Notes: generated by a model from the letters alone, not told the origin. A DNA stretch of 64,000 nucleotides from Diphasiastrum complanatum (GCA_029204225.1 CM055112.1:26394795-26458794); one strand, 5' to 3'; numbered from the stretch's first letter, positions 11,119 through 21,683 are shown. Numbers and translations: made by a program.

Positions 11119-11693
11119 TGTGAAAGTTTTCAGATCTTTAAGATCCAATTAACTTGAAAGATCTTTGGTTAGAAAGAAAAATACACTACCAATCTCACCA
11201 ATGTAGAAAAATCAACATCTACACACAAAATGAGATGCAAACACTAGGTCACACGTGTGAAACCGAAAATAACAATTATGGATCATTCTACACATAAAAT
11301 TATATGCAATCACCAATATAGTGCACCAATGGATTGTAGAACCCAAGAGAACCATGTATAAGCATGAAATGAGGTAGAGAAGAGAGAAGATCACTCTCTC
11401 CACAAGTTACATCCATTTATAACAGGTCCAAATCCTATTTGGCCACTTGGCTTTCCCTCCAAAATGTAAACCCTACTATTTTTGGGTCTAGATTCAATGT
11501 ACCCAACTATTCAAATTTGAATCTCCTAAAACTCGCCTCCAAACTTTTCCACACTTTCAGAAATTGTTTATTCAAATGAAATTTAGACTAATGAACTTTG
11601 AAAAGTTATTCTCTAAGTCTAAAACAAGTTTTGGCCTCAATATGCCAGATATGAAATATTGACAAAATAATCAAACTAGTTGAATCTTTCACA
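11119..11693 (-). repeat. LTR-X, 3' copy (575 bp)
   Basis: It starts TGTGAAAG and ends CTTTCACA, an 8-bp terminal inverted repeat. It aligns with 21034-21678 but lacks about 70 bp near 11237. It carries the G-box palindrome CACACGTGTG near 11252. The inner edge is followed by CTCCCTCTTCAAC (11694-11706), the complement of a polypurine tract, so on the minus strand this is the 3' LTR. Confidence 0.85.
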
Positions 11694-12627
11694 CTCCCTC
11701 TTCAACTAGTTTAGCATAGACTTTGATATCACTCCAAGTGAAGTCCTATAATTAATGAGCAAGTCCTTTCCCAATGCTTTGGTGAAGATATCAGCTACAC
11801 ATTCTCTTGAAGACACATGTTGAATCTCCATCACTTTTGCAATGACTTGTTCCCTCACAAAATATTGCAATATCATTCCAATGAGACATGAAGAATCAAT
11901 TAGAATGTAAATGAAATAATTCCACCATGCTTCCAACTTTGACCTCTCTGGAAAAATACAGCAAACAAACAATAAATGTGAGTGATCAACTTTTGCTTGC
12001 ATGTCCCCTCCTTTGTCCTTTGTTGCCATGTATCCACCATGATACACCATGAATGAGCCTCCATCTCCATCTTGCCTCAAAATACCATAATACCTTGATG
12101 ACTTGACCATGAATGAGTGATATAATAAACCTCCAATAGCTTCATTTCCATGAACCATCCAAGAATGCTAGTACAAATCAACATCAAAACAATGCTCACC
12201 AATGTAGCTAGTTTTACCATATCTTGACAATTTGCACACATTCACATGAAATTGCTCAAACATGAGATAATACAAGTAAAGTAAACTTGAATAACACTTC
12301 CTTGCTGCTCTTTTGACCTTATTTGAGTCTTCAATAAGCTACAAAAACAAATCCATAACATCTTTGCCAATTACCTCTCTTTTGATGCTCTTGACTAGTT
12401 CCAAATTGCCAGCTTCTCTTTTGACTAGTTGAAGCCCTTTGAGATCAACCTCTTGATCAAAGTCATTGAACAAAATAACATCCATCCATTTGCATAGCAC
12501 CATCTACACAAAAAGATCCTCCAAAAAATGTTTCATTCTCCATAAGAGCTTGATACTCAAGATCCATTGCTTGGATCCACTCCTCTTCTTTCCTTGCTTG
12601 ATCTACACTTGTACGTTCATTCATCCT
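11694..12627 (-). pseudogene. Element X 3' region: RT remnant, unknown module, RNase H tail
   Basis: Read on the minus strand: near 12625-12480 a short RT N-terminal remnant (WIQAMDLEYQALMENET). Then about 700 bp align with the unknown region of the gag-only element (14394-15380). Finally comes an RNase H C-terminal tail (VSSRECVADIFTKALGKDLLINYRTSLGV). An open frame of 150 residues (12158-11706) joins the unknown module (VDHSHLLFVCCIF) to that tail. Most of RT and RNase H has therefore been replaced by a segment shared with a non-autonomous relative. I cannot assign a function to the module. Confidence 0.7.
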
Positions 12628-13733
12628 TAGTGGTGGCTATTAGATTTCATAATCAACATTTCAGCATTTGCATGTAGATCTGGAATGATCAATCTTTTGT
12701 GATTTTGTCAAAACCCTAATTTTGATTGGATCTCTAGATAGTGAGGCTTCTAGACTTCATTTGAGTGTGTTTCAATCTTAGGAAGTGGCAAAAGTCATTA
12801 GATTGAGGATACATCATAGGTTGATTTGCTTGGTATAAGTGCTAGAAGAGACTTTTTGAGATAGTTTCAAATCTTGGTGATTTCTTTTGACAACATTTGT
12901 TGTTGTTCAAAGGAGTGCTTTGTGTATTGAAAAAGGTTGAAAAAGAAGATCAGGTCATTGCTACATGGCAACCTCAATTGGTGTAATGTTGGAAGCCAAT
13001 GATAGGCTTACCTCAAGCAACTATTCATTGTGGAAAGTGAGGATATTGAAGTCACTTCTTGAGATGAATGATGTTTTGGATATAGTTGTAGGTTTGGAGG
13101 AGAGACCAACAACACAACCAGATCAAATGAGGTATGACAAGAGGGCCAAGAAGGCTCTACACATGATAAAGATAAATGTTACCAATGAGCTTCTCAAGGA
13201 AATTGGTAAGTGCACATCATCTTTGAAAGCTTCGAATTCATTGAAGAAGCTTTATAAAGTCCAAGTCTACTTCTAGAGTGTTGACTCTAAGAAGGCAAAT
13301 TTTTTCTTTTTTGCAAAAGAATGAAGAAAGTCCAAGTACTTTTGTTTTGAGAATGAAAGCATTGAATGATGAGTTGGCTTGCATTGATGAAAGCATTAAG
13401 GAAGGAGAGCTTATTCAAGTGATTTTTAATGGCTTGTTGGATGCTCATGCTAACGTTGTTCAAAGTATTGCCATTCAAAAGACTTTTCCAAATTTGATGG
13501 ATCTTCAAGAGATCTTGGTCAATGAGGAATATAGGCTTCAAGCAAGAGGTGGATCTACATCGACACTTCAAGAGGATGCTATGTTCACAAAGGGCAAATT
13601 CAAGGGCAAAACCAAAAGTAAGTGGTCTGAAGGGCAATATCAAGTGGATGCTCCTTCAAATGGCAAAAAGAAGGATAGATCAAAGCTCAAGTGCTTCTAT
13701 TGTGGCATCAAAGGACACTTTGCAAGTGAGTGC
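12628..13733 (+). pseudogene. Copia leader and gag (opposite strand to its LTRs)
   Basis: The stretch 12630-12960 matches, inverted, 58070-58310 and is the element leader. Gag starts at 12965 (MATSIGVMLEANDRLTSSNYSLWKV), shifts frame at about 13270, and reaches the zinc knuckle CFYCGIKGHFASEC at 13690-13733. There it is cut by the element 13734-19288. The orientation is opposite to the flanking X LTRs, which suggests that this part of X has been inverted. Confidence 0.85.
13729..13733 (+). other. Target-site duplication, left (AGTGC)
   Basis: AGTGC at 13729-13733 is repeated exactly at 19289-19293 on the other side of the gag-only element. It lies in the last Cys codon region of the zinc knuckle. 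Joining the flanks restores the knuckle and its lysine-rich continuation. Confidence 0.95.
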
Positions 13734-14380
13734 TGTGAAAAATACAGATCCTAAGTGGATCTAAACTCCAAGATCATTGGCTTGAATGCTTGCACTCCAA
13801 ACTACATAAGCTAGGAATTGGCAACACATTCTATGCTACCTAGAATGCAAAGAACTTGATCAAAAAGCATTTATCACAAATGGAAACTTCCATAAACATC
13901 AAGTGCGGCCCAAAATAGCATTATACAGTCCATAATACATCAGCCTATCACTTTTGGAAAGCACCTAAGATCATACACACAAAGCTTGAACTCAATCACT
14001 ACACAATGCCAACAATGGAAGGAGAACCCAATAGAAAAATCTCTCATTAAGCAAATGAATACAATGGATATGCTCCAACCTGTTTCTCCACGGCCTACCT
14101 GCTATATATAGCTGAGAGAGATGACTCTCTCTCCTCTCTCTAGACCCTCCTTACCTAAAATATGCCCTATATAGGTAAAATTGGCATATATGTCCAAAAT
14201 ACATGAAAATGGACTCATTTCGAAGGTCTTGAAGTTTGACACTTCTTCATACTGAAAAAATACACTTACTAAAAATATCTAGACCTGTTTCACATGTGTG
14301 AAAAGTCAGATCCTAAACTATGTGCCATTTTTAGCAATTTTGGCCTAAAACTAGACAAGGAAATGTTGACAATTTTCACA
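13734..14380 (-). repeat. 3' LTR of the gag-only element (647 bp)
   Basis: TGTGAAAA...TTTTCACA ends. It differs from the 5' copy at about 14069 (A for C), in the CGAAGG/CGAAAG stretch near 14225, and at 14296 (CACATG for CACGTG). A TATATATA box lies near 14103-14110 on the transcribed strand, preceded by pyrimidine-rich sequence. CTCCCTCTTCAAC at 14381-14393 is the complement of the polypurine tract. Confidence 0.93.
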
Positions 14381-14393
14381 CTCCCTCTTCAAC

Positions 14394-15440
14394 TTAACTT
14401 GCTAGTTTTACAACACTACTTTGTTCCAACTTAAGAATGATCTCCATCATCAGAATAGATCTCTTCTCAAGGATCCTAATATGTACAAAATAGGACACAA
14501 CATAATTGATATAGATAATAGTGTCCATATAGGATGCTTCACTATTTCTTACATCAATTTTACATAGAATCATAAAAATGGTACATGTAAAAGAACATAG
14601 AATCTCAATTAATGAATTCCTCCATGTATCCATCTCTGGTTTCTCTGTAAAATAGCAGCAAACAAGTTGTAAATGAAAGTGATCAACAAGTGTTTGCATG
14701 CCTCCTCCACATTTCACTATACATATAGTGAATGCAACATGTATCTCCATGAATGAACTTCCATCACCACCTTGCCTTTGTAGATCTTCAATCCATGAAA
14801 GCCTTTGAGTGAATGAATGCCAAAAAGATGTGTTCCCTACTCCATTTGAATGACCAAAACCTGAACTTGAAATACTTGAAGTACCTCCACAAGATTTGCA
14901 CACAACGCTTGATCCTACAATGTCAACAAGTTGCCAATTTGCCAACACTAGAATACTAGATCTTGAACTTTGTTCAAAAGAAAACATATTGACCACTTCA
15001 ATACCTTTCAAGATCTGAATGAATTCATGTACTTGATCATACAAACCAGCAATGATAACTATTCCATCTCCAAGATCCAAAGGATGCAAAACTATGGAAC
15101 TAGTTTTATTGAAATTTGACAATTTCAACACATTGACATAACAATGTTCATACATGAGATTAGGCAAGTGAGGTAGAGTAAGAAGACACTTCCTTGCAGC
15201 TCCAAAGACCTTACTTGAACCTTCAAGAACCTGTAAAAACAGATCCAAAATGCCTTGACCATTTGTCTCTTCTTTGATGCTTTTCACTAGCTTCGAATTG
15301 CCACTTGTCTCTTGGTGTTGATGAAGCAATCCAAGATCAACCTCTTGATCTTCCAATAAGACATCAAAGATCTTGCATATGTGAACATCTTCAGATCTGA
15401 AACTCTGAAGATACTCCCTCTCAAACACATGATTAAGATC
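14394..15440 (-). CDS. Downstream in-frame part of the gag-only element's long ORF, unknown function
   Basis: 344 open codons from 15428 to 14394, in the same frame as the Gag ORF and separated from it by one TGA (15441-15443) and four sense codons. There is no ATG at its head (the first plausible start codon is GTG), so it is better read as the continuation of the upstream protein, by readthrough or by recent mutation of the stop. The N-terminal half is leucine-rich; the C-terminal part has hydrophobic, possibly membrane-spanning stretches (IEILCSFTCTIFMIL, then INYVVSYFVHIRIL). A segment near 14570-14800 recurs in element X (11880-12060) and at 23440-23660. No known domain is recognised. 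It is not RT, integrase or an envelope protein that I can identify. Confidence 0.6.
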   Translation of the reverse strand, partial: DLNHVFEREYLQSFRSEDVHICKIFDVLLEDQEVDLGLLHQHQETSGNSKLVKSIKEETNGQGILDLFLQVLEGSSKVFGAARKCLLTLPHLPNLMYEHCYVNVLKLSNFNKTSSIVLHPLDLGDGIVIIAGLYDQVHEFIQILKGIEVVNMFSFEQSSRSSILVLANWQLVDIVGSSVVCKSCGGTSSISSSGFGHSNGVGNTSFWHSFTQRLSWIEDLQRQGGDGSSFMEIHVAFTICIVKCGGGMQTLVDHFHLQLVCCYFTEKPEMDTWRNSLIEILCSFTCTIFMILCKIDVRNSEASYMDTIIYINYVVSYFVHIRILEKRSILMMEIILKLEQSSVVKLAS

Positions 15441-17534
15441 TCACAAGATCTCATCAATGCTCAAATTTGACCCTTCACTATAGTTAGTGAAAACAATGCC
15501 ACCATCATAAACCAAAAGATAGATTCCAACATTTCCATTTAACATGAAGTAGAGTAGGTGAAGATGAGTATCAAACCTAATCAAAACAGCCCTCTTGAGT
15601 TCATAACAAACCTCAATAAGCTCACCAATGATATCTCCCTTGCCTTGAAGAAGTTGCCACTTGAGTTGCTCCATGTAGTCTTCTTCAACCAACCTTTTGC
15701 CATCTTGACCATGAATGAACAATCCACCACAATCATAGAATGCTTTGAGTTGATGAAGAGATGTTAGATCCATGCTTTGGATCTTCCCAAGAACCACTCT
15801 TCCATTGCCCTTTCCTTCACAAGACTCCCTCTTAATGCTAGCACCACAAAAGTTAGAAACCTCCCTCTTGATAGTTGCACCATAAGAAGTAGAAGACTCT
15901 TGAATATTAGAATCCAAGAAAAGAATCCTTAGTACCTTCAACATAAGAGTGATTGAAGTACTCTCTCTTTTCAAACATGAACTTCTACTCAATGATTTAG
16001 GTAATGAGTCATATGATAATGATTCTTCCTCACTATCGTTCATAAAAACATCATTCAAAGTACATCCTACTTTGAACACTTCACATACTTCTCTTCCTTT
16101 TGACTTGTGATCTCCCTCACCAAGTCTCATGATAGAAACCTTTGATCTACTCTTTTTATGAAGAAATGTGACACCACTTGTTGCACAAATGACTTTATCA
16201 CAAAAAGATGTAAAAGAACCATTTCCTTCAAGCATGCTCAAAGCACCATCATCTTTTCCCACATGATTACATACATCAATATGAAAAGAATTAGAAGAAC
16301 AACCATCTTCTTGCAAAGAATGACACTTAGCATCTCCATCTTTTTCCATATGAACAAACAAGTCATTAGCAACAATCACTTCCAAAGAAGAATCTTCATC
16401 AACTCCATTGATGAAGTTAGCTCCTTCCTTACCTTTTCCATTTTTGCACTTGCCATCTAGTTCCATTGAAGAGCCACCAAGACTTGAAAATCTATGAGTA
16501 GAAGAGTTCAAACATGATACTAATTTAGCACCACATGACTCCATTTGACTAGTAGGTAGCACTAGTCCATCTTCAAGATCCAATGGATCCAAAAAATTGA
16601 CCATAGATTCACCAAAGCTTGCCAAGTTAGCACAACAATTATCATCTCCAAGAAGTACATTAGATCTCAACCTAGATCTAGCATTTTGTTTCTTATGGCA
16701 TTCATTTGCAAAATGTCCTTTCACTCCACAATAAAAACATTTGAACTTGGACTTATCTTGCTTCCTACTTTGCAAAGAAGAAGAATGCTTTCCATGCTCC
16801 AAACTACCTTGCTTGGACCACTTGCCTTTGAACTTGCCCTTTGTGAAAAGAGCTTCTTCATCTCCACCTTGTGTTGATGCACCACCACCTTTGGCTTGCA
16901 ACCTATGCTCTTCAGCCACCAAGATCTCTTGCAAGTCATTGACACTTGGCAAGGACTTTTGTATAGCAAAGCATTGTACAAGGTTAGAATGTTCATCAAG
17001 CAAACCATTCAACATGACTTGAACTAGTTCCCCATCCTTTATGCTTTCATCTATGCATGCTAGATCATCATTCAAGGATTTAACCTTCAAGACAAATGAA
17101 TGTGCACTCTCTCCCTCTCTTTGACAACTTTGGAAGATTTGCCTTCTTAGGGTGAGAACCCTAGATGTGGATTTGGACTCATAGATCTTCTTCAAAGCAT
17201 TCCATGCTTCACTTGAAGAAGTACATTTACCAACTTCTTTAAGAAGTTCATTGGTAACATTCATCTTTATGATATGTAAGGCTCTTTTAGCCCTTCTATC
17301 AAAATTTAGTTGCTCTTGAAGAATTAGAGGTCTTTCTTCAATTCCCACAACTATATCCATTAGCTCATTCAACTCTAGTAAAGACTCCATCCTCACTTTC
17401 CAAGTTGAATAGTTTGTAGAGTTTAACCTCTCTTTAGCTTCCAACATGATTCCACCATTGGATGTCATGATGCTAATATCTTCTTGTGTCCTTAGGCTCT
17501 GTTCTAATGCACCTAGCACTCTCCTTTCTCTCAA
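15441..17534 (-). CDS. Gag with long unknown C-terminal extension
   Basis: 697 codons; the probable start is the second Met (codon 23, MTSNGGIMLEAKERL), which aligns with the start of neighbouring Gags. Residues 30-215 are the UBN2-type Gag (TNYSTWKVRMESLLEL, LLKEVGKCTSSSEAWNALKKIY, VLTLRRQIFQ). A CCHC knuckle follows at C266, C269, H274, C279, the nucleic-acid-binding motif of Gag. The remaining 415 residues, rich in Ser, Asp, Glu and Gly, match nothing I recognise. Copia Gags normally end soon after the knuckle and run into protease; the DSG protease motif is absent. The frame ends at TGA 15441-15443 and continues open beyond it for 348 codons. Its length in a non-autonomous element makes coding use likely. 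Confidence 0.75.
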   Translation of the reverse strand: MRERRVLGALEQSLRTQEDISIMTSNGGIMLEAKERLNSTNYSTWKVRMESLLELNELMDIVVGIEERPLILQEQLNFDRRAKRALHIIKMNVTNELLKEVGKCTSSSEAWNALKKIYESKSTSRVLTLRRQIFQSCQREGESAHSFVLKVKSLNDDLACIDESIKDGELVQVMLNGLLDEHSNLVQCFAIQKSLPSVNDLQEILVAEEHRLQAKGGGASTQGGDEEALFTKGKFKGKWSKQGSLEHGKHSSSLQSRKQDKSKFKCFYCGVKGHFANECHKKQNARSRLRSNVLLGDDNCCANLASFGESMVNFLDPLDLEDGLVLPTSQMESCGAKLVSCLNSSTHRFSSLGGSSMELDGKCKNGKGKEGANFINGVDEDSSLEVIVANDLFVHMEKDGDAKCHSLQEDGCSSNSFHIDVCNHVGKDDGALSMLEGNGSFTSFCDKVICATSGVTFLHKKSRSKVSIMRLGEGDHKSKGREVCEVFKVGCTLNDVFMNDSEEESLSYDSLPKSLSRSSCLKRESTSITLMLKVLRILFLDSNIQESSTSYGATIKREVSNFCGASIKRESCEGKGNGRVVLGKIQSMDLTSLHQLKAFYDCGGLFIHGQDGKRLVEEDYMEQLKWQLLQGKGDIIGELIEVCYELKRAVLIRFDTHLHLLYFMLNGNVGIYLLVYDGGIVFTNYSEGSNLSIDEIL

Positions 17535-18626
17535 TAAATGAAGAAGGAGAAGATCTTAAAAGATTTAGAACCCTAAATGACCTCTATCTTGAAACTATTT
17601 GGCTTTCAAGCATAGAAAGGAAGATTGAAACACATGCAACACTTTGCACACACTAAGAATGGATTACAAACTCAAACCAACCTGAACACACTCTTGCTTA
17701 AGCTCTCAAACTTTCCAGCAAGTGACCAAATCAAGTTATGGTGTGAAGAGTTACTTGCATTCTTAGAAAATACCCAAAACTAGGATGCCAAAATTACCTA
17801 GTAATGAACAAACTTGATCAACATATGATCACCACACTAAGATATTGATTCAACCTGTAAAACCACATGTAAACCACACTTCTAAAAGTTTATAAACTCC
17901 AGCAAGTGATAAATACAAGATTTAGAGGTGAATGAATGAGCACACTTAGTGAATCACAAGACTAGCTTCACTATCTTGTCAAAATTTGGTGTTTAGATGT
18001 AGATCTAAGATCACTTCACATGAGAATGTTCCTCAACCTGTTAAGAACCTGAAAACACACTTGCATAATGGTTAACACCTTCCAGCAAATGCTCCAATCA
18101 AATTACATAAGGAGAGTTACTTACATGCTCAACAAAGTACACCAAAAATTATGCCAAAATTGATGACAATCTTTACAATATGCTCTTCACAATGGAGCTT
18201 ACAATATGTTCACCCAAAAAAGGGGATCTTTCATCCAAATGGGAGCTTTGCTCAGCCTTTAGGAGAATTACAACTCACTCAAAAGAGCATTTGTCATCCA
18301 CTTAAGGAGAAGTTTCATCCACTTAAGGAGAGTGTTCATCCAAGAATGGAGATTGTCAACAATAGGATTGAAAAGAACATTGTTAGTATTGAATATGCAC
18401 AAGCCTCACAATCACAAATGATTAGGTGTTATGATCTGATCCAAAATAGTTTCTTTTCAGCCTCTGATCTTCAATAGACCTGAAATATGCTTTTGATCCA
18501 CAAGTTCAACTCACAAAACAAAGGTTAGTAAGATTTGATCAACAAAGCAATGCAAAATCATGCTAGAACTTGATCAAACATCCAAATATCACCAAAAATG
18601 GAATACTTACTGTAAATAGAAGCCAA
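17535..18626 (-). other. Untranslated leader of the gag-only element
   Basis: About 1.1 kb between the PBS and gag with no coding frame. Several diverged repeats of CATCCACTTAAGGAGA-like motifs occur at 18290-18345. A leader of this length could hold packaging and dimerisation signals, but that is inference. Confidence 0.6.
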
Positions 18627-18641
18627 CCAGCTCTGATACCA
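18627..18641 (-). other. Primer-binding site, tRNA-iMet type
   Basis: On the minus strand TGGTATCAGAGCTGG starts at the base next to the 5' LTR. TGGTATCAGAGC is the standard plant Copia PBS, complementary to the 3' end of initiator tRNA-Met. Confidence 0.93.
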
Positions 18642-19288
18642 TGTGAAAAATACAGATCCTAAGTGGATCTAAACTCCAAGATCATTGGCTTGAATGCTTG
18701 CACTCCAAACTACATAAGCTAGGAATTGGCAACACATTCTATGCTACCTAGAATGCAAAGAACTTGATCAAAAAGCATTTATCACAAATGGAAACTTCCA
18801 TAAACATCAAGTGCGGCCCAAAATAGCATTATACAGTCCATAATACATCAGCCTATCACTTTTGGAAAGCACCTAAGATCATACACACAAAGCTTGAACT
18901 CAATCACTACACAATGCCAACAATGGAAGGAGAACCCAATAGAAAAATCTCTCATTAAGCAAATGAATACAATGGATCTGCTCCAACCTGTTTCTCCACG
19001 GCCTACCTGCTATATATAGCTGAGAGAGATGACTCTCTCTCCTCTCTCTAGACCCTCCTTACCTAAAATATGCCCTATATAGGTAAAATTGGCATATATG
19101 TCCAAAATACATGAAAATGGACTCATTTCGAAAGTCTTGAAGTTTGACACTTCTTCATACTGAAAAAATACACTTACTAAAAATATCTAGACCTGTTTCA
19201 CACGTGTGAAAAGTCAGATCCTAAACTATGTGCCATTTTTAGCAATTTTGGCCTAAAACTAGACAAGGAAATGTTGACAATTTTCACA
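18642..19288 (-). repeat. 5' LTR of the gag-only element (647 bp)
   Basis: Same length and ends as the 3' copy. It carries the exact 16-bp palindrome TTTCACACGTGTGAAA at 19196-19211, where the 3' LTR has one substitution. Confidence 0.93.
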
Positions 19289-20900
19289 AGTGCTACAAGA
19301 AGAAGAGAGATCAAGAAGACACACAAGGTAATCCTACTCTTGATGAGGATGGTTTGAATGTTCAAGATGTAAATGATGATGCTTTTGTAATGTCTTCATG
19401 TATGCTTGCTAATGATGGAGATAGATCCTTGGTGGATTGATAGTGGAGCAAGTTCACACATGATCTTTCACAAAGAGTACTTCACTTCTTTGTTGGCATA
19501 TGGAGATGACAAGAGGGTGATCTACATGGCCAATGATGGTAAGTGTGCAATCAAAGGGATTGGCACAATTCCTATTTCTCTCTCTACAAATAGGAATGCT
19601 CATTTGGAGGATGTCTTGTTTATTCCATCTATTACCAAGAATTTGCTTAGTGTGAGTCAAATGCCAGGTAAAGGCCTCAAGGTGGAGTTTGATGGAGATG
19701 CTTGTTTGATCAAAAGGAAGGATGTCTTGGTTGGAAAAGGTAAAAGACAAAAGAAGTTGTTCAAACTAGATGTTTGTGTTATTGCTAACCAGGTTGGATG
19801 TGTTGCAAGGGAGCAAATACCTATTCAAGAGGTTTGGCATAAAAGGATGAGACTCCTCAATTTCAAGTCATTGGAGTTAATGGCTAGGAAGAAAATTGTG
19901 ATAGGTCCTCCAAATTTCTTAAGTGGCATCAAACATGTTTGTGAGTCTTGTGCTTTGTCTAAGTCACATAGACTACCTTATACTAGATCTATATCTAGAT
20001 CTACAAAGCATTTTCAACTTGTACATTCGAATATTCATGGATTTACTACAATTAGCAATAGTGGAGCTAAAATGTATGTAACATTCACTGATGATTTTAG
20101 TAGATTTTGTTGGATCTATCTACTAAAGGAAAAGGATAAAGTGTATGATGTCTTTATCAAGTTCAAGAATGCAAGGAAGAACCAATTTTCCACAAAGATC
20201 AAGTGCTTAAGGAGTGACAATGGTGGTGAGTACATATCTACTAAGTTCAAGGCCTTTTGTGATGAGCATGGGATCAAGAGGTGAGTATACACCATCAAGG
20301 ACCCCACAGCAAAATGGAGTGGCTGAAAGGAAGAATAGGACTTTATGTGAAAGTGCTAAAGCTATGAGGTTAAGTGCTAATCTTGACAAACCATTTTGGG
20401 ATCAAGCTTTGTTGTGTGCCAATTTCTTGTGCAATAGGTGGCCGAGTGCTATTTTGGATGGAAGGATACCTTTTGAGATGCTATTCAAGAGGAGGTTGAG
20501 TGTCAACTTCTAAGAACCTTTAAAAGCACATGCTATGTCAACATTACTCTTGATGATAGGACCAAGGAGGATCCATCTTCAAGAAGAGATATCATTTGTT
20601 GGATATATAGTGAGGTGAGTAAAGCCTACAAGGTTTACATTCCTTCTAGTAACAAAGTGATTGTTGGTAGAGATGTCATTTTTTATGAGGGAAACATTCC
20701 AAAAGTATCTTCAAGCATGATTGATGGTAGTGTGGATAGATCTAACATTCTTGATGTTGAGGATCCTACTTTGGAAGGTGATGATGATAGACCTTCATCA
20801 AGTCAAAAGCCAAGGAGACCATCAAGAGAAAGACAAGTACCGTCAAGGCTCACATATGATCAAAAGGATAAGCAAGTAGTTTCTGGAAATTATGTTGCTT
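19289..20900 (+). pseudogene. Copia protease and integrase (continuation of the 12965 gag)
   Basis: It resumes the interrupted zinc-knuckle frame with YKKKRDQEDTQG. Protease: WWIDSGASSHM near 19435. GAG-pre-integrase: VWHKRMRLLNFKSLELM with the CESCALSKSH zinc pair. Integrase core: HSNIHGF, FTDDFSRFCWIYLL and CLRSDNGGEY; NGVAERKNRT follows after a frame change near 20280. The C-terminal part is eroded (VYIPSSNKVIVGRDVIFYEGN). The third knuckle and second Asp motifs are present. In the first motif Asp has become Asn (HSNIHG), a likely inactivating change. It ends near 20900, where minus-strand leader begins. Confidence 0.88.
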
Positions 20901-21033
20901 TCCTATATAGGGTTTTTATCTACAAAAGATCCAATCTACAAAAGCAAAAAACTCGATTTTGGTGTAGAATCCTCTCTAGCATGCCCTAGACTTGATATCT
21001 TCACCAAATCATTAAACACAAGCTCGGATACCA
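20901..21033 (-). other. Element X leader and primer-binding site
   Basis: It matches 58370-58490 and lies beside the X 5' LTR. The PBS is 21020-21033, read on the minus strand as TGGTATCCGAGCTT, one substitution from the standard tRNA-iMet site. This fixes X on the minus strand. Confidence 0.75.
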
Positions 21034-21678
21034 TGTGAAAGTTTTCAGATCCTTAGGATCCAATCAACTTGAAAGATCTTTGGTTAGAAAGAGAAATACA
21101 CTACCAATCTCACCAATGTAAAAAAATCAGCATCTACACACAAAATGAGATGCAAACACTAATAAAACTTGATTAAACTTGAATGAAATGATTATGTATT
21201 GTTACTATCCATACAAAACCAGCAAGTTATTGTCATTCACACGTGTGAAACCGAAAATAACAATTATGGATCATTCTACACATAAAATTGCATGCAATCA
21301 CCAATATAGTGCACCAATGGATAGTAGAACCCAAGAGAACCATGTATAAGCATGAAATGAGGTAGAGAAGAGAGAAGATCACTCTCTCCACGAGTTACAT
21401 CCATTTATAACAGATCCAAATCCTATTTGGTCACTTGGCTTTTCCTCCAAAATGTAAACCCTACTATTTTTGGGTCTAGATTCAATGTACCCAACTATTC
21501 AAATTTGAATCTCCTAAAACCTCCAAACTTTTTCACACTTTCAAAAAGTGTTTATTCAAATGAAATTTAGACTAATGAACTTTGAAAAGTTATTCTCGAA
21601 GTCTAAAACAAGTTTCGGCCTCAATATGCCAAATATGAAAATATTGACAAAATGATCAAACTAGTTGAATCTTTCACA
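21034..21678 (-). repeat. LTR-X, 5' copy (645 bp)
   Basis: TGTGAAAG...CTTTCACA ends, paired with 11119-11693. It contains CACACGTGTG near 21239. It is followed by AACTA (21679-21683), the right target-site duplication, and then the Gypsy RT resumes. Confidence 0.87.
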
Positions 21679-21683
21679 AACTA

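Larger units (their letters stand above)
13734..19288 (-). mobile_element. Young gag-only LTR retrotransposon (TR-GAG type), 5,555 bp
   Basis: A complete element on the minus strand: two 647-bp LTRs (13734-14380 and 18642-19288) that differ at about three positions by eye, 5-bp target-site duplication AGTGC, PBS for tRNA-iMet and polypurine tract. The internal part encodes one long Gag-containing frame and has no protease, integrase, RT or RNase H. That is the definition of TR-GAG non-autonomous elements. Its Gag is close to those of the Copia elements around it, so one of those could have supplied the enzymes. The near-identical LTRs imply recent transposition. Confidence 0.92.

Noticed and set aside
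15558-17022. Plus-strand frames opposite the gag-only element's ORF
   Set aside because: They are antisense shadows of the long minus-strand frame.
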